This document shows positions 18,531-25,574 of a stretch of 45,621 nt of DNA, in pieces. The translations under genes and the position numbers were made by a program. Position 1 is the first letter of the stretch. Each line of letters opens with the position of its first letter. Under the pieces are notes generated by a model, which was not told the origin of the DNA, ran no database searches, and saw only the letters and a program-made list of their open reading frames with translations. Source of the DNA: Fibrobacter sp. (GTDB lineage Bacteria; Fibrobacterota; Fibrobacteria; Fibrobacterales; Fibrobacteraceae); assembly GCF_017551775.1 (NCBI RefSeq), contig NZ_JAFZKX010000113.1:1-45621 (forward strand), given 5' to 3'.

Positions 18531-18977
18531 ATGTTTACGAGAATACACAAAATTCTCCTTTTTACCGGAGTGCTCACTGGCGCCCTGTTTTCAGCCGTAC
18601 CCGCTGCCGACAAGGACATAAACAAGCCCGTAAGCGATGCCGAAATTTTCCGTCCCGAGAAGCGTGAGACGAGGGTTCAGCTCGTCGATTCGAGCAAGAG
18701 CAATTCCATCATGCTCAACGTTGACATTTTCGGGAGCCTCGACGTGCAATCCTACTACATCCTGTGGGATAACGTCGACCTGTCTGAAGACCTCAAGAAG
18801 ATGATGACCACGCGCGACTTCGCTCGCGACGAATTCTTCATGCAGAACATCGATCGCGAGCAGTTCGAACAGGAACGCATGCTGCAGCTGTTCGAAGACC
18901 GCAAGCGCGACTTCTTCGCCATATTCCCCGAAGAGGCGCTCAAGGAACTGCAAGAAAAGGAAGAGGAAGACAAGTAG
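18531..18977 (+). CDS. Small exported protein of unknown function (148 aa)
   Basis: A signal peptide (about 1-26, ILLFTGVLTGALFSAVPAA) is followed by an acidic, Asp/Glu-rich mature part ending in a charged helix (LKELQEKEEEDK). I recognise no domain. Two ATGs are possible (18525 and 18531); the second sits exactly where transcription should start from the TATATT box, so I prefer it. It is followed after about 75 nt by birA, with a repeat element between. Confidence 0.75.
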   Translation: MFTRIHKILLFTGVLTGALFSAVPAADKDINKPVSDAEIFRPEKRETRVQLVDSSKSNSIMLNVDIFGSLDVQSYYILWDNVDLSEDLKKMMTTRDFARDEFFMQNIDREQFEQERMLQLFEDRKRDFFAIFPEEALKELQEKEEEDK

Positions 18978-18997
18978 ACTGGCCTGTTGAGCCAACA

Positions 18998-19039
18998 TGT
19001 CATTCTGAGCGGAGCCGCAGGCGAAGTCGAAGAATCCAG
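18998..19039 (+). repeat. Interspersed repeat fragment (TGTCATTCTGAGCGGAGC type)
   Basis: The sequence begins TGTCATTCTGAGCGGAGC, continues with GAAGTCGAAGAATCCAG, and lies between two genes. It resembles a short repeat I have seen dispersed in many bacterial genomes, especially with the GAAGAATC end. Read in the birA frame it encodes HVILSGAAGEVEESS, which would give birA a false N-terminal extension. There is only one copy in this window. Confidence 0.5.
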
Positions 19040-19052
19040 TACAAATTCCAGT

Positions 19053-19925
19053 ATGTTTTCCCGCGAACGTGATTTTAATGAATGGAACCTGTGCGGGTTC
19101 GGCGAGGCGCCCGCGTTCCTCTACGAGAACATCGAAAGCACGCACAGCCTCATGAAGTCGCTCGCCACCGCAGGGCAAATCCCTCCGGGCACGCTCATCG
19201 TCGCAGATTCCCAGAGCGCAGGCCGCGGGCGACACGAACGCACGTGGAACTCCCCCGCCGGCAAGAACATCTACTTCAACATCCTCATCCCGTTCGAGGG
19301 CATTCCGCTGGCATCCGCACCGCAAATCACGCAGGTAGCAGCGCTCACCTTCGCCGAAATATTCCGCGACCTGCAAGACAGTTCCAACGCGCAGGGGCTC
19401 GGCAATAACGAAATCGGGAAAGTCGCCGTCAAGTGGCCCAACGACATTCTGTGCGGCAAAAGCAAATTCTGCGGGATCCTCGCGGAACTAGTTTATATAA
19501 AATCCGCCGCCGGGCAGGTCGCACCCGCCATCAGCATGGGCGTCGGAATAAACGTGAACAGCGACGCCAGCGACTACATAAGCCTCGGGCGCCCCGTCAC
19601 CACGCTCAAGGAAATCGCGGGCCGCGAAATAAACCGCGAAAAGTTACTCCAGATGCTCATCGCATGCCTGGAACGCGCCCTCGGGCAGTTCAGGGCCTTC
19701 GGGATAACCCCGTGGGTGGCCGCCTGGCGCAAGATGGACCAGTTCATCGGCGCGCGCGGCACCATCGTCGCAAACAACCACTGCACCGACGACAACCGCG
19801 ACGGCGGCGCAGGCGTACAAAAGAAAACAGGCCGCATCGCCGACATGCGCGACGACGGAAGCCTGCTATTCGAATGCGACGACGGAACCACGGAAGTCGT
19901 CTACAGCGCCGATTTGGAAATCTAA
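19053..19925 (+). CDS. birA: Biotin--[acetyl-CoA-carboxylase] ligase BirA (290 aa)
   Basis: It forms biotinyl-AMP and attaches biotin to carboxylase carrier domains. The ATP/biotin loop GRGRHERTW is at 57-65, KWPND at 127-131, and GVGINVN follows; a C-terminal SH3-like domain ends the protein. There is no N-terminal helix-turn-helix, so it is a ligase only, not a repressor. The ATG at 19053 is preferred over a TTG at 18987, which would translate the upstream repeat. The SD is weak. A strong terminator follows. Confidence 0.92.
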   Translation: MFSRERDFNEWNLCGFGEAPAFLYENIESTHSLMKSLATAGQIPPGTLIVADSQSAGRGRHERTWNSPAGKNIYFNILIPFEGIPLASAPQITQVAALTFAEIFRDLQDSSNAQGLGNNEIGKVAVKWPNDILCGKSKFCGILAELVYIKSAAGQVAPAISMGVGINVNSDASDYISLGRPVTTLKEIAGREINREKLLQMLIACLERALGQFRAFGITPWVAAWRKMDQFIGARGTIVANNHCTDDNRDGGAGVQKKTGRIADMRDDGSLLFECDDGTTEVVYSADLEI

Positions 19926-19974
19926 ATCAGAAGCATTTTCAGCAACTCTTTTCCTAGCTTATAAAAAAAGAGAA

Positions 19975-20002
19975 GCCCCCTTTGTGGGGGCATCCCTTTT
20001 TT
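19975..20002. terminator. Bidirectional terminator between birA and the quinone operon
   Basis: GCCCCC (19975-19980) pairs with GGGGGC (19986-19991) around TTTGT. The plus strand continues ATCCCTTTTTTC, and the minus strand continues TTCTCTTTTTTT, so it can stop both convergent units. The stretch 20003-20104 holds no gene I can support. Confidence 0.8.
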
Positions 20003-20104
20003 CTTAGGAGGAGAACTTTGTATTCTAAAGATACATCCTTATTCAGGATTTGTACACAACTTTTTTGTCCGGCCGACGCAAGTGTGATTTGGAACAAACA
20101 AGCC

Positions 20105-20335
20105 TTATTTCAGCTTGCCCTTGAAGTACATACTCCCGGCCAGCGACACGGCGAGCACCACAATCATCGCGGTAAGGCCCATGTCCGCGAGGCCCTCATA
20201 TTGCCCCGCAACGCCCGTCTCGATGAGAATCACGAACAGGAGCGCAAGCACAGCGCCCACGGAACCCATCTGCTGGAACATCTTGACCTTGTCTTCGGTC
20301 GTAAACTTGCCATTCGTTTTTTTAATAAAGGACAT
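20105..20335 (-). CDS. Small two-helix membrane protein (76 aa)
   Basis: A short charged N-terminus is followed by two membrane helices (about 27-45 and 52-70) and a Lys-rich end. I recognise no family. AGGAG lies 6 nt before the ATG, and the gene overlaps the end of ubiA by 14 nt, so it is translated with the quinone genes. It may be an accessory or assembly factor for them, but that rests on position only. Confidence 0.75.
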   Translation of the reverse strand: MSFIKKTNGKFTTEDKVKMFQQMGSVGAVLALLFVILIETGVAGQYEGLADMGLTAMIVVLAVSLAGSMYFKGKLK

Positions 20336-21215
20336 TGACGTCTCCTCCCAAGCAAATCCATACGATGAGTCCGGCCATCACGAGCACGCTTATGGCGACA
20401 TTCGCCAAGAAAAAGTCGCGGTTCATGGCGTCGAGATCGTCGGACTTGCGGAACAAATGTATATAGAGCACGGCGGCGGTCATGAGCCCGGTCACAATCC
20501 ACCAGGGGATGCCCATGTTCCACACGAACCCGAAGGCGACACAGAGCGCGAGCATCGCGATGTGGCTCCAGAAGGCGATCTGCAAGGCGCGCTTGCGGCC
20601 AAAACGCGCGGGCACCGAATGGAGTCCCATCGCGCGGTCGATTTCTTCGTCCTGCGTGGCGTAAATGATGTCGAAACCGCCCATCCAGAGCATGAGAATC
20701 ACGAGCAGGAATATCGGGAACACCGCAAACTCGCCGCGAATCGCAATCCAGGCACCGAGAGGGCTCATGCCGATGGCAAAGCCCAAAAACCAGTGGCACA
20801 GCCAGCTGAAGCGCTTCCAGTAGGAATAAGAAAGCAGCAAGAGCCACACGGGCAGGGCGAGCATGCCGGCAAGCGGCTGCAGGAGCCAGGCGAACAGCAC
20901 GAACAGCGCACCGTTTATGGCGAGGAAGGCGATTACGGACTTCTTGCTCAGGCGCCCCGCGGGCAGGTGGCGCCCGGCCGTACGCGGGTTCTTCGCGTCG
21001 ATTTCGGCATCGGCGATGCGGTTGAAACTCATCGCGCTGTTGCGGGCGGTCACCATGCAGCCCACGATAAGCAGGACAATACGCAGGGCCTCGGCCGCAG
21101 TCATGTCGCGGAAGCCGTTAGCGGCCACCCACATGGAACCGAGCGCAAAGGGCATCGCGAAAAGCGAGTGGCTGAAGCGCACCATGTGGCCAAATTCAAG
21201 AATTTTTTTTAGCAT
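20322..21215 (-). CDS. UbiA-family polyprenyltransferase (297 aa)
   Basis: An integral membrane enzyme that attaches a polyprenyl tail to an aromatic acid in quinone synthesis. The first Mg/diphosphate motif N-x3-D-x3-D is NRIADAEID at 65-73; the second is in YATQDEEID. About eight membrane helices are seen. The ATG at 21215 overlaps the end of ubiX by 7 nt; upstream in-frame starts would extend 24 residues into ubiX. With UbiX and UbiE next to it, and because relatives make menaquinone, it is probably the futalosine-pathway prenyltransferase (MqnP-like), but 4-hydroxybenzoate cannot be excluded as substrate. Confidence 0.92.
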   Translation of the reverse strand: MLKKILEFGHMVRFSHSLFAMPFALGSMWVAANGFRDMTAAEALRIVLLIVGCMVTARNSAMSFNRIADAEIDAKNPRTAGRHLPAGRLSKKSVIAFLAINGALFVLFAWLLQPLAGMLALPVWLLLLSYSYWKRFSWLCHWFLGFAIGMSPLGAWIAIRGEFAVFPIFLLVILMLWMGGFDIIYATQDEEIDRAMGLHSVPARFGRKRALQIAFWSHIAMLALCVAFGFVWNMGIPWWIVTGLMTAAVLYIHLFRKSDDLDAMNRDFFLANVAISVLVMAGLIVWICLGGDVNVLY

Positions 21216-21832
21216 ATAACCCTTCCGACGGTATTTTCCGGCACGAAGTCCACAGGTATCCCATGTTCCGGAGAGCCTCCGTCCCACGGCTTCACGATAT
21301 CCGCACCCTCCGGAAGAGCGCCCAGGTGCTTCAGGACCTTCGCGACCACAGTATCGACCAGATCCTCGACAGTCGCGGGCCTGCTATAGAACTGCGGGGA
21401 CGCCGGAATTACCACCGCGCCCGCACGGGTCACGCGTTCCATGTTTTCGATATGGATGAGGTTGTACGGCATCTCTCGCGGGACAATCACCAGCGGGCGG
21501 CGCTCCTTGAGGCAAACATCCGCAGAACGCACCAGCAGGTTGTCCGAAGTTCCCGCAGCGATGCGCCCGAGCGTCCCCATGGAACACGGCACCACCGCCA
21601 TGCCCGCATAGTCGGCAGACCCGCTCGCGCATTCCGCAAAAAAATCATCCACCTTGTAGAGCTTGTCGGCAAGGCCGAAAAGCTCATCCTGCCCTTCGTA
21701 TTCCACGACCTCGCGACCCGGCGCAGTCACTATGAGCGAGACATTGTGCCCGAACTTTTTCAGGTGCATCGCCGTGCGGGCCGCATAGATTGCACCGCTC
21801 GCGCCCGTCACCCCGAGGATATAGCGGCTCAT
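21209..21832 (-). CDS. ubiX: Flavin prenyltransferase UbiX (207 aa)
   Basis: It makes the prenylated FMN cofactor needed by UbiD-type decarboxylases. The FMN-binding start GVTGASGAIYAA is at 7-18; VVPCSMGTLGRIAAGTSDNLL and RPLVIVPREMPYN are the other family signatures. Length is normal. ATG overlaps the ubiE stop (ATGA). The partner UbiD is not in the window. In futalosine-pathway organisms this pair acts after the prenyl transfer, before the UbiE methylation. Confidence 0.95.
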   Translation of the reverse strand: MSRYILGVTGASGAIYAARTAMHLKKFGHNVSLIVTAPGREVVEYEGQDELFGLADKLYKVDDFFAECASGSADYAGMAVVPCSMGTLGRIAAGTSDNLLVRSADVCLKERRPLVIVPREMPYNLIHIENMERVTRAGAVVIPASPQFYSRPATVEDLVDTVVAKVLKHLGALPEGADIVKPWDGGSPEHGIPVDFVPENTVGRVIC

Positions 21833-22542
21833 GCGGCACCTCCCGCGGGTGCGTTTTCACCCGAAACAGAGCGGCGCAAAAGTACACGGTACGCCACCCC
21901 GAAAAAGCAGGGTTTCACGTGCACGAGTTCAAACCCGTTCTTTTCCGCCAGCGCGACAAAGTCCGCCACCGGCAAAAAGCGTATAATCGAATTCACGAGG
22001 TACTCGTAAGCATCGCGCTTGCTAAAGAACGCGCCGAGCACCGGGATAAACAGGGGCGCAAGCCTCCTGTAGAAAGACTTGTTGAACGCGTTCCGCGGCG
22101 AAAAGAACTCGAGCACCTGCAGGTAGCCTCCATCGGAAAGCACACGCGCGGATTCCCGCAGGCCGCCTTCCGCATCAGGGAGATTGCGCATGCCAAACCC
22201 GTTCAGAACCACATCGAACGAGCCGTCCGCAAACGGCATCTTCATCGCGTCGAGCTGCACGGGAACGGCCGACGTCTTCTTGCCCGCGGCCCCCTTCAGC
22301 ATGCCGTACGAAAAATCGCCTAGAATGGCGACATCCTGCGTGCCGTTGAATTTCTCGTAAGTCGCGGCAAAATCGCCCGTCCCGCCGCACAAATCGAGCA
22401 GTCGCCTGCCGGGGCGCACCTTCCGCAGTTCGCGGCAGCAGCTCCTGCGCCATAAAATATCCTGGCAGCAACTCAACGCATGATTCAAGAAATCATAGCG
22501 GTTTGCAATTTCGTCGAACATTTTGCGCACGGGACTCTTCAT
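21829..22542 (-). CDS. ubiE: Demethylmenaquinone methyltransferase UbiE/MenG (237 aa)
   Basis: An S-adenosylmethionine methyltransferase for the last step of menaquinone synthesis. RKMFDEIANRYDFLNHALS (7-25) is the family's start; the SAM loop LLDLCGGTGDF is near 48-58; NGFGMRNLPD and VLEFFSPRN follow. The ATG at 22542 gives the normal N-terminus; an open frame continues 50 codons upstream but covers a hairpin repeat. There is no SD, and TAAATTTG ends 5 nt before the ATG. It is first gene of the ubiE-ubiX-ubiA-76 aa operon. Confidence 0.93.
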   Translation of the reverse strand: MKSPVRKMFDEIANRYDFLNHALSCCQDILWRRSCCRELRKVRPGRRLLDLCGGTGDFAATYEKFNGTQDVAILGDFSYGMLKGAAGKKTSAVPVQLDAMKMPFADGSFDVVLNGFGMRNLPDAEGGLRESARVLSDGGYLQVLEFFSPRNAFNKSFYRRLAPLFIPVLGAFFSKRDAYEYLVNSIIRFLPVADFVALAEKNGFELVHVKPCFFGVAYRVLLRRSVSGENAPAGGAA

Positions 22543-22547
22543 GCGCA

Positions 22548-22555
22548 CAAATTTA
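22548..22555 (-). promoter_or_regulatory. -10 element of the quinone operon
   Basis: The minus strand reads TAAATTTG, an exact TAnnTTTG match. The hexamer TAAATT ends 7 nt before the ubiE ATG, so the transcript would start at the ATG. A weak TTCGGC lies at -35 distance. Confidence 0.45.
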
Positions 22556-22580
22556 GAAATTTCAATCTGTGAGCCGAAGG

Positions 22581-22600
22581 CGGTTCGTATTAACGAACCG
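22581..22600. repeat. Perfect 8-bp hairpin with flanking GAGCGAGCG repeats
   Basis: CGGTTCGT (22581-22588) and ACGAACCG (22593-22600) surround ATTA. GAGCGAGCGA near 22611 and GAGCGAGCGG at 22651-22660 are direct repeats in the same gap. The segment separates the ubiE promoter from the CotH terminator and could be a REP-like element. No gene is visible in 22556-22714. Confidence 0.4.
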
Positions 22601-22666
22601 TCGTAGGCGAGAGCGAGCGAGTAACCGGAGGTCTTGAAACCCGAAACGTCGAGCGAGCGGTATGAA

Positions 22667-22690
22667 AAGCGCGGACTTAAAAGCCCGCGC
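22667..22690 (-). terminator. Terminator of the CotH lipoprotein gene
   Basis: GCGCGG (22669-22674) pairs with CCGCGC (22685-22690). On the minus strand the stem is followed by TTTTCAT. It lies about 25 nt past the stop codon. Confidence 0.65.
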
Positions 22691-22714
22691 AAAAATTTCG
22701 AACCAGTCGGTTTA

Positions 22715-25240
22715 TTACTTGAATTTCGCAGTAACCGTCACGCCGTCCTTAATCGTCACACGGCAGGTGGTTTCCGGCTTGCCTTCCACGGGTTCGCAAC
22801 CCGACCAACCGTCAAACACGGAACCACCCGAAGGCACAGCGGTCAGTTCCATCTGGATATCCTTAAAGAACTTGCCCCTGTAGTTGGTAGAAGTCGACGT
22901 GCTGCCCGGGAGCTTCATCCCTTCCATCAGCACAGCGCCCTTGCTCGAGGAGATAGTCACCTCAACCATATCACCGAGGTCAAATTCGCTCCTGTACTGT
23001 TCCAAAATCTCGCGGTCACGAGCTTCAGCCCAATCCGTAAGGTTCGAGTTAGAGACCGTAAATGATCCGTAGCCGCGCTCCTTCTGACCATTTTCCTTAA
23101 GGTCTCTTTCGGCTTCAGCTTCATCAATGGAACCTGCCATCTTGGCACGCACCTTCTCGACCACATCGCGATTCAGGTAATTTTTCAGCATCACCGCAGA
23201 ATGGTTGATGAACAGGCGCTTGAAATCCGGGTTCTTGATTAGGCGATTGTAAAGCACATGGAAGCAGTGGGCCTTATCGCCGGTGAAGTCCTTGTCGCTA
23301 TCCGTATGGCACTTTCCAGCAGGACGTCCACCCTGCTTGACCCACTTAAACATGTTCGTGCCCTCTCCGAAACCATCTACGTTCCAACCCCAGACAAAGC
23401 CATGGTCCAAGTCGTAAACCATGAACTTCCATGTCTGATCCGGGGTTCTCCAGGCACGCACATTGTTGTTCGGCCAGTCACCATTGTGGATGTATATTTC
23501 AGCAGCCATGTAGTCTGCGAAATTGCCGACATCCATCATCGTCTTGATGTATTCGTACTTGTCGTTATTTTCTCCGCTGAAATCGTTTGCGGCAGCGTAA
23601 TCCAGCAAGGCGATGTAATCATCGGTAGTGCCGTTGCTTGCCGTAACCTTTTCGGTAAGGTGCTTGACCATATTCACGGTCGAAGCGTCTATACCATAGT
23701 TCGATTCAACGTAGTTCTTGTTGAAGCGTTCACGCATGTCGTGAATACCGAAGTATTCGCCATTGTAGTACACCACCACCTGGCGGCTGCGCTGGTAATC
23801 GACACCGCTTCCTTCGAGGATGGCGCCACCCAAGGCATCAGCAAAATAGTCGCTCACAAAGCGGTTTCCGTTGTTGCGGAGGTTAAATGCCTTGTACTTG
23901 TCATTTTCGCTCTTGCGGGTATCGAACAGCGAGTAATGCAACCAACCATCCTGGTATTCTTCACGCATCACGATGGCGACAGACTTCTTGCGTTCCAGAC
24001 GGCTGTAGTTACCCATCATCGAAATACCGGCTTCGATTTCCCAAGTAGCCTTGGCTGTAGAACTACCCTTTTCAAAGTATTCCACGTGCACCGGGAATTC
24101 GACATCTTCATAAAGTCCAGAAGGTGCGGCATCCGGATTGTCGGCATTCGTGTGGCCGGGTTCCGGCTGAATATAGTGCTTGTGGAAGAACTGCGGGTCT
24201 ACGCTGATAGCCACCACCGGCATGCGGACCGACTGGTTGATAAAGAACGTCTTAGTCACCACTTCCGTCGTGAGCGAACCATCCTTGAAGGCGGAGCAGC
24301 GGAACGGAGTGCTCTTGTTGAAGGTAATCGGGCTGTTGAATTCCGGCGAGGACTTGGTCGGCTCAGAACCATCCTGCGTGCAGCGAAGCTTGACTCCGGA
24401 GGGCACGGACGGCGGATTGATAGTCACAGGCTCGTTACTGAAAGCGTTGCCCAACTGGCTCAAATCGATGCGCGGTGCAATGCCGTCATAAGCTGTAGAA
24501 TTCGTATTGGGAGCCTCGGGCGTCGGCTTTTCGAAATACTTCCAGATGCCGCCGTCGGTAATACCCCAGCTCATGTTGCCAACCGTAATGGCGGGATACC
24601 TCACGGAGTCGCGGATACCGTATTCCCTGTCAATCAGGTAGACCGCACCGCCATCCTTTTCAAGTTTCCAGTTCGTATGGAGGCGATTATGCCTGTTTTC
24701 GAAATCAGCCTCTCCGCTGACTTCGACACGGTTCTTCTTGTCACAGTATACGATGCGGAAAGACTTCGCTGCAATCAGCTCGTCACCGAACACCCACTTG
24801 CGAGGTTTTTCAAGGGATTCAACGAGGGAATAGTCCTTCAAGTTCGCCGATTCACTGCCGGCATTGTAAATTTCAACCCATGCCGGATCGTCGCCGTCTT
24901 CGTCAAGCCAAGTCAAGTTCACGGGCGAAATTTCGGTTATCACGAGCGCAGATTTACCAACCCACTCAGGCGTCGTATCCTTGGGCGGACGGACGTAGAT
25001 CGTGTCGATAATCGTATCGCCATTCACAATCTTATGTATCGGCAAAGCGGTCGTCGAATCGGACGAACTCGAAGAGCCTGGCTTAGCCGATCCTTCACTG
25101 CTAGAAACTACTCCACCATTACTCGTTCCGGCTAAAGAGTCTGAACTAGGAACCAATACATCCGTACCACTATCGCAAGCAAACAATCCAAGAAGCAACG
25201 ACCCTAGAGCGAAGATCCGGACAAGATTTTTTTGACTCAT
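22715..25240 (-). CDS. CotH-domain surface lipoprotein (841 aa)
   Basis: A lipoprotein signal (LGSLLLGLFAC, Cys22) is followed by a Ser-rich linker. Next come a lamin-tail-like domain (about 85-190, LVITEISPVNLTWLDEDG...VEIYNAG), a chitobiase C-terminal-like domain (about 245-310), a CotH kinase-like domain (about 345-650, with GEYFGIHDMRERFNK and KFMVYDLDHGFVWG) and a C-terminal InlB-repeat-like domain (FDGWSGC...VTAKFK). CotH of Bacillus is a protein kinase of spore coat; here it is extracytoplasmic and its role is unknown, perhaps in surface attachment. The ATG at 25240 is preferred, since an upstream start at 25279 would spoil the lipoprotein signal. The palindromic motif lies about 115 bp upstream. 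Confidence 0.88.
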   Translation of the reverse strand: MSQKNLVRIFALGSLLLGLFACDSGTDVLVPSSDSLAGTSNGGVVSSSEGSAKPGSSSSSDSTTALPIHKIVNGDTIIDTIYVRPPKDTTPEWVGKSALVITEISPVNLTWLDEDGDDPAWVEIYNAGSESANLKDYSLVESLEKPRKWVFGDELIAAKSFRIVYCDKKNRVEVSGEADFENRHNRLHTNWKLEKDGGAVYLIDREYGIRDSVRYPAITVGNMSWGITDGGIWKYFEKPTPEAPNTNSTAYDGIAPRIDLSQLGNAFSNEPVTINPPSVPSGVKLRCTQDGSEPTKSSPEFNSPITFNKSTPFRCSAFKDGSLTTEVVTKTFFINQSVRMPVVAISVDPQFFHKHYIQPEPGHTNADNPDAAPSGLYEDVEFPVHVEYFEKGSSTAKATWEIEAGISMMGNYSRLERKKSVAIVMREEYQDGWLHYSLFDTRKSENDKYKAFNLRNNGNRFVSDYFADALGGAILEGSGVDYQRSRQVVVYYNGEYFGIHDMRERFNKNYVESNYGIDASTVNMVKHLTEKVTASNGTTDDYIALLDYAAANDFSGENNDKYEYIKTMMDVGNFADYMAAEIYIHNGDWPNNNVRAWRTPDQTWKFMVYDLDHGFVWGWNVDGFGEGTNMFKWVKQGGRPAGKCHTDSDKDFTGDKAHCFHVLYNRLIKNPDFKRLFINHSAVMLKNYLNRDVVEKVRAKMAGSIDEAEAERDLKENGQKERGYGSFTVSNSNLTDWAEARDREILEQYRSEFDLGDMVEVTISSSKGAVLMEGMKLPGSTSTSTNYRGKFFKDIQMELTAVPSGGSVFDGWSGCEPVEGKPETTCRVTIKDGVTVTAKFK

Positions 25241-25270
25241 ATAACAGCCTATAAAGAAGTTAACCACAAC

Positions 25271-25286
25271 GAGACGCAAGCGTCTC
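25271..25286. other. Hairpin in the CotH leader
   Basis: GAGACGC and GCGTCTC are perfect inverted repeats separated by AA, 31-46 nt upstream of the CotH ATG. If transcription starts at the 25354-25371 motif, this lies in the 5' leader and could affect stability or translation. Confidence 0.35.
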
Positions 25287-25353
25287 TTCCGAACCCAATC
25301 AAAACATCCATCCTTAAATTTAGAAGAATTTGAAGAAAAAACAAAATTTTTTC

Positions 25354-25371
25354 GGTAATATTCTATTTACC
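25354..25371 (-). promoter_or_regulatory. 18-bp palindromic promoter/operator motif, copy 2
   Basis: The minus strand reads GGTAAATAGAATATTACC, differing from copy 1 at two positions and keeping TAnAAT between the arms. It is directed at the CotH gene. It lies one base from the -35 box of the divergent tRNA-Phe promoter, so a bound regulator could touch both. Confidence 0.5.
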
Positions 25372-25372
25372 C

Positions 25373-25403
25373 TTGACAAAAGTCACTTTTTCTTCTATCT
25401 TTG
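25373..25403 (+). promoter_or_regulatory. Promoter of tRNA-Phe
   Basis: TTGACA (25373-25378) is followed, after 17 nt, by TATCTT (25396-25401), extended to TATCTTTG. The tRNA begins 13 nt after this element. This is the best-matching promoter in the window. Confidence 0.8.
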
Positions 25404-25416
25404 CGTCTACTAAATT

Positions 25417-25489
25417 GGTTCTGTAGCTGAGTTGGTAGAGCAGTGGACTGAAAATCCGCGTGTCGTTGGTTCAACTCCAATCGGAACCA
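25417..25489 (+). tRNA. tRNA-Phe (anticodon GAA)
   Basis: The acceptor arms GGTTCTG and CGGAACC pair with one G-U; discriminator A. The anticodon loop CTGAAAA gives GAA. D-arm (GCTGAGTTGGTAGAGC) and T-arm (GTTGGTTCAACTCCAAT) are canonical. CCA is not encoded. Confidence 0.96.
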
Positions 25490-25495
25490 CGAAGA

Positions 25496-25528
25496 CCCTC
25501 GATGAAAATCGAGGGTTTTCTTTTTTTT
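25496..25528 (+). terminator. Terminator of tRNA-Phe
   Basis: CCCTCGAT (25496-25503) pairs perfectly with ATCGAGGG (25508-25515) around GAAA, followed by TTTTCTTTTTTTT. It starts 7 nt after the tRNA. Confidence 0.92.
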
Positions 25529-25574
25529 ACGAAAGCAAAAAAATGCCCAATAAAGGCCAAATTTGCGGAAAAAA

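Noticed and set aside
20005..20338. TTG start at 20018 behind a strong AGGAGGAG on the plus strand
   Set aside because: After about 28 codons the frame runs antisense to the 76-aa gene and ubiA junction and becomes His/Arg-rich. The SD-like run follows directly on a terminator. Probably chance, though a decayed gene is possible.
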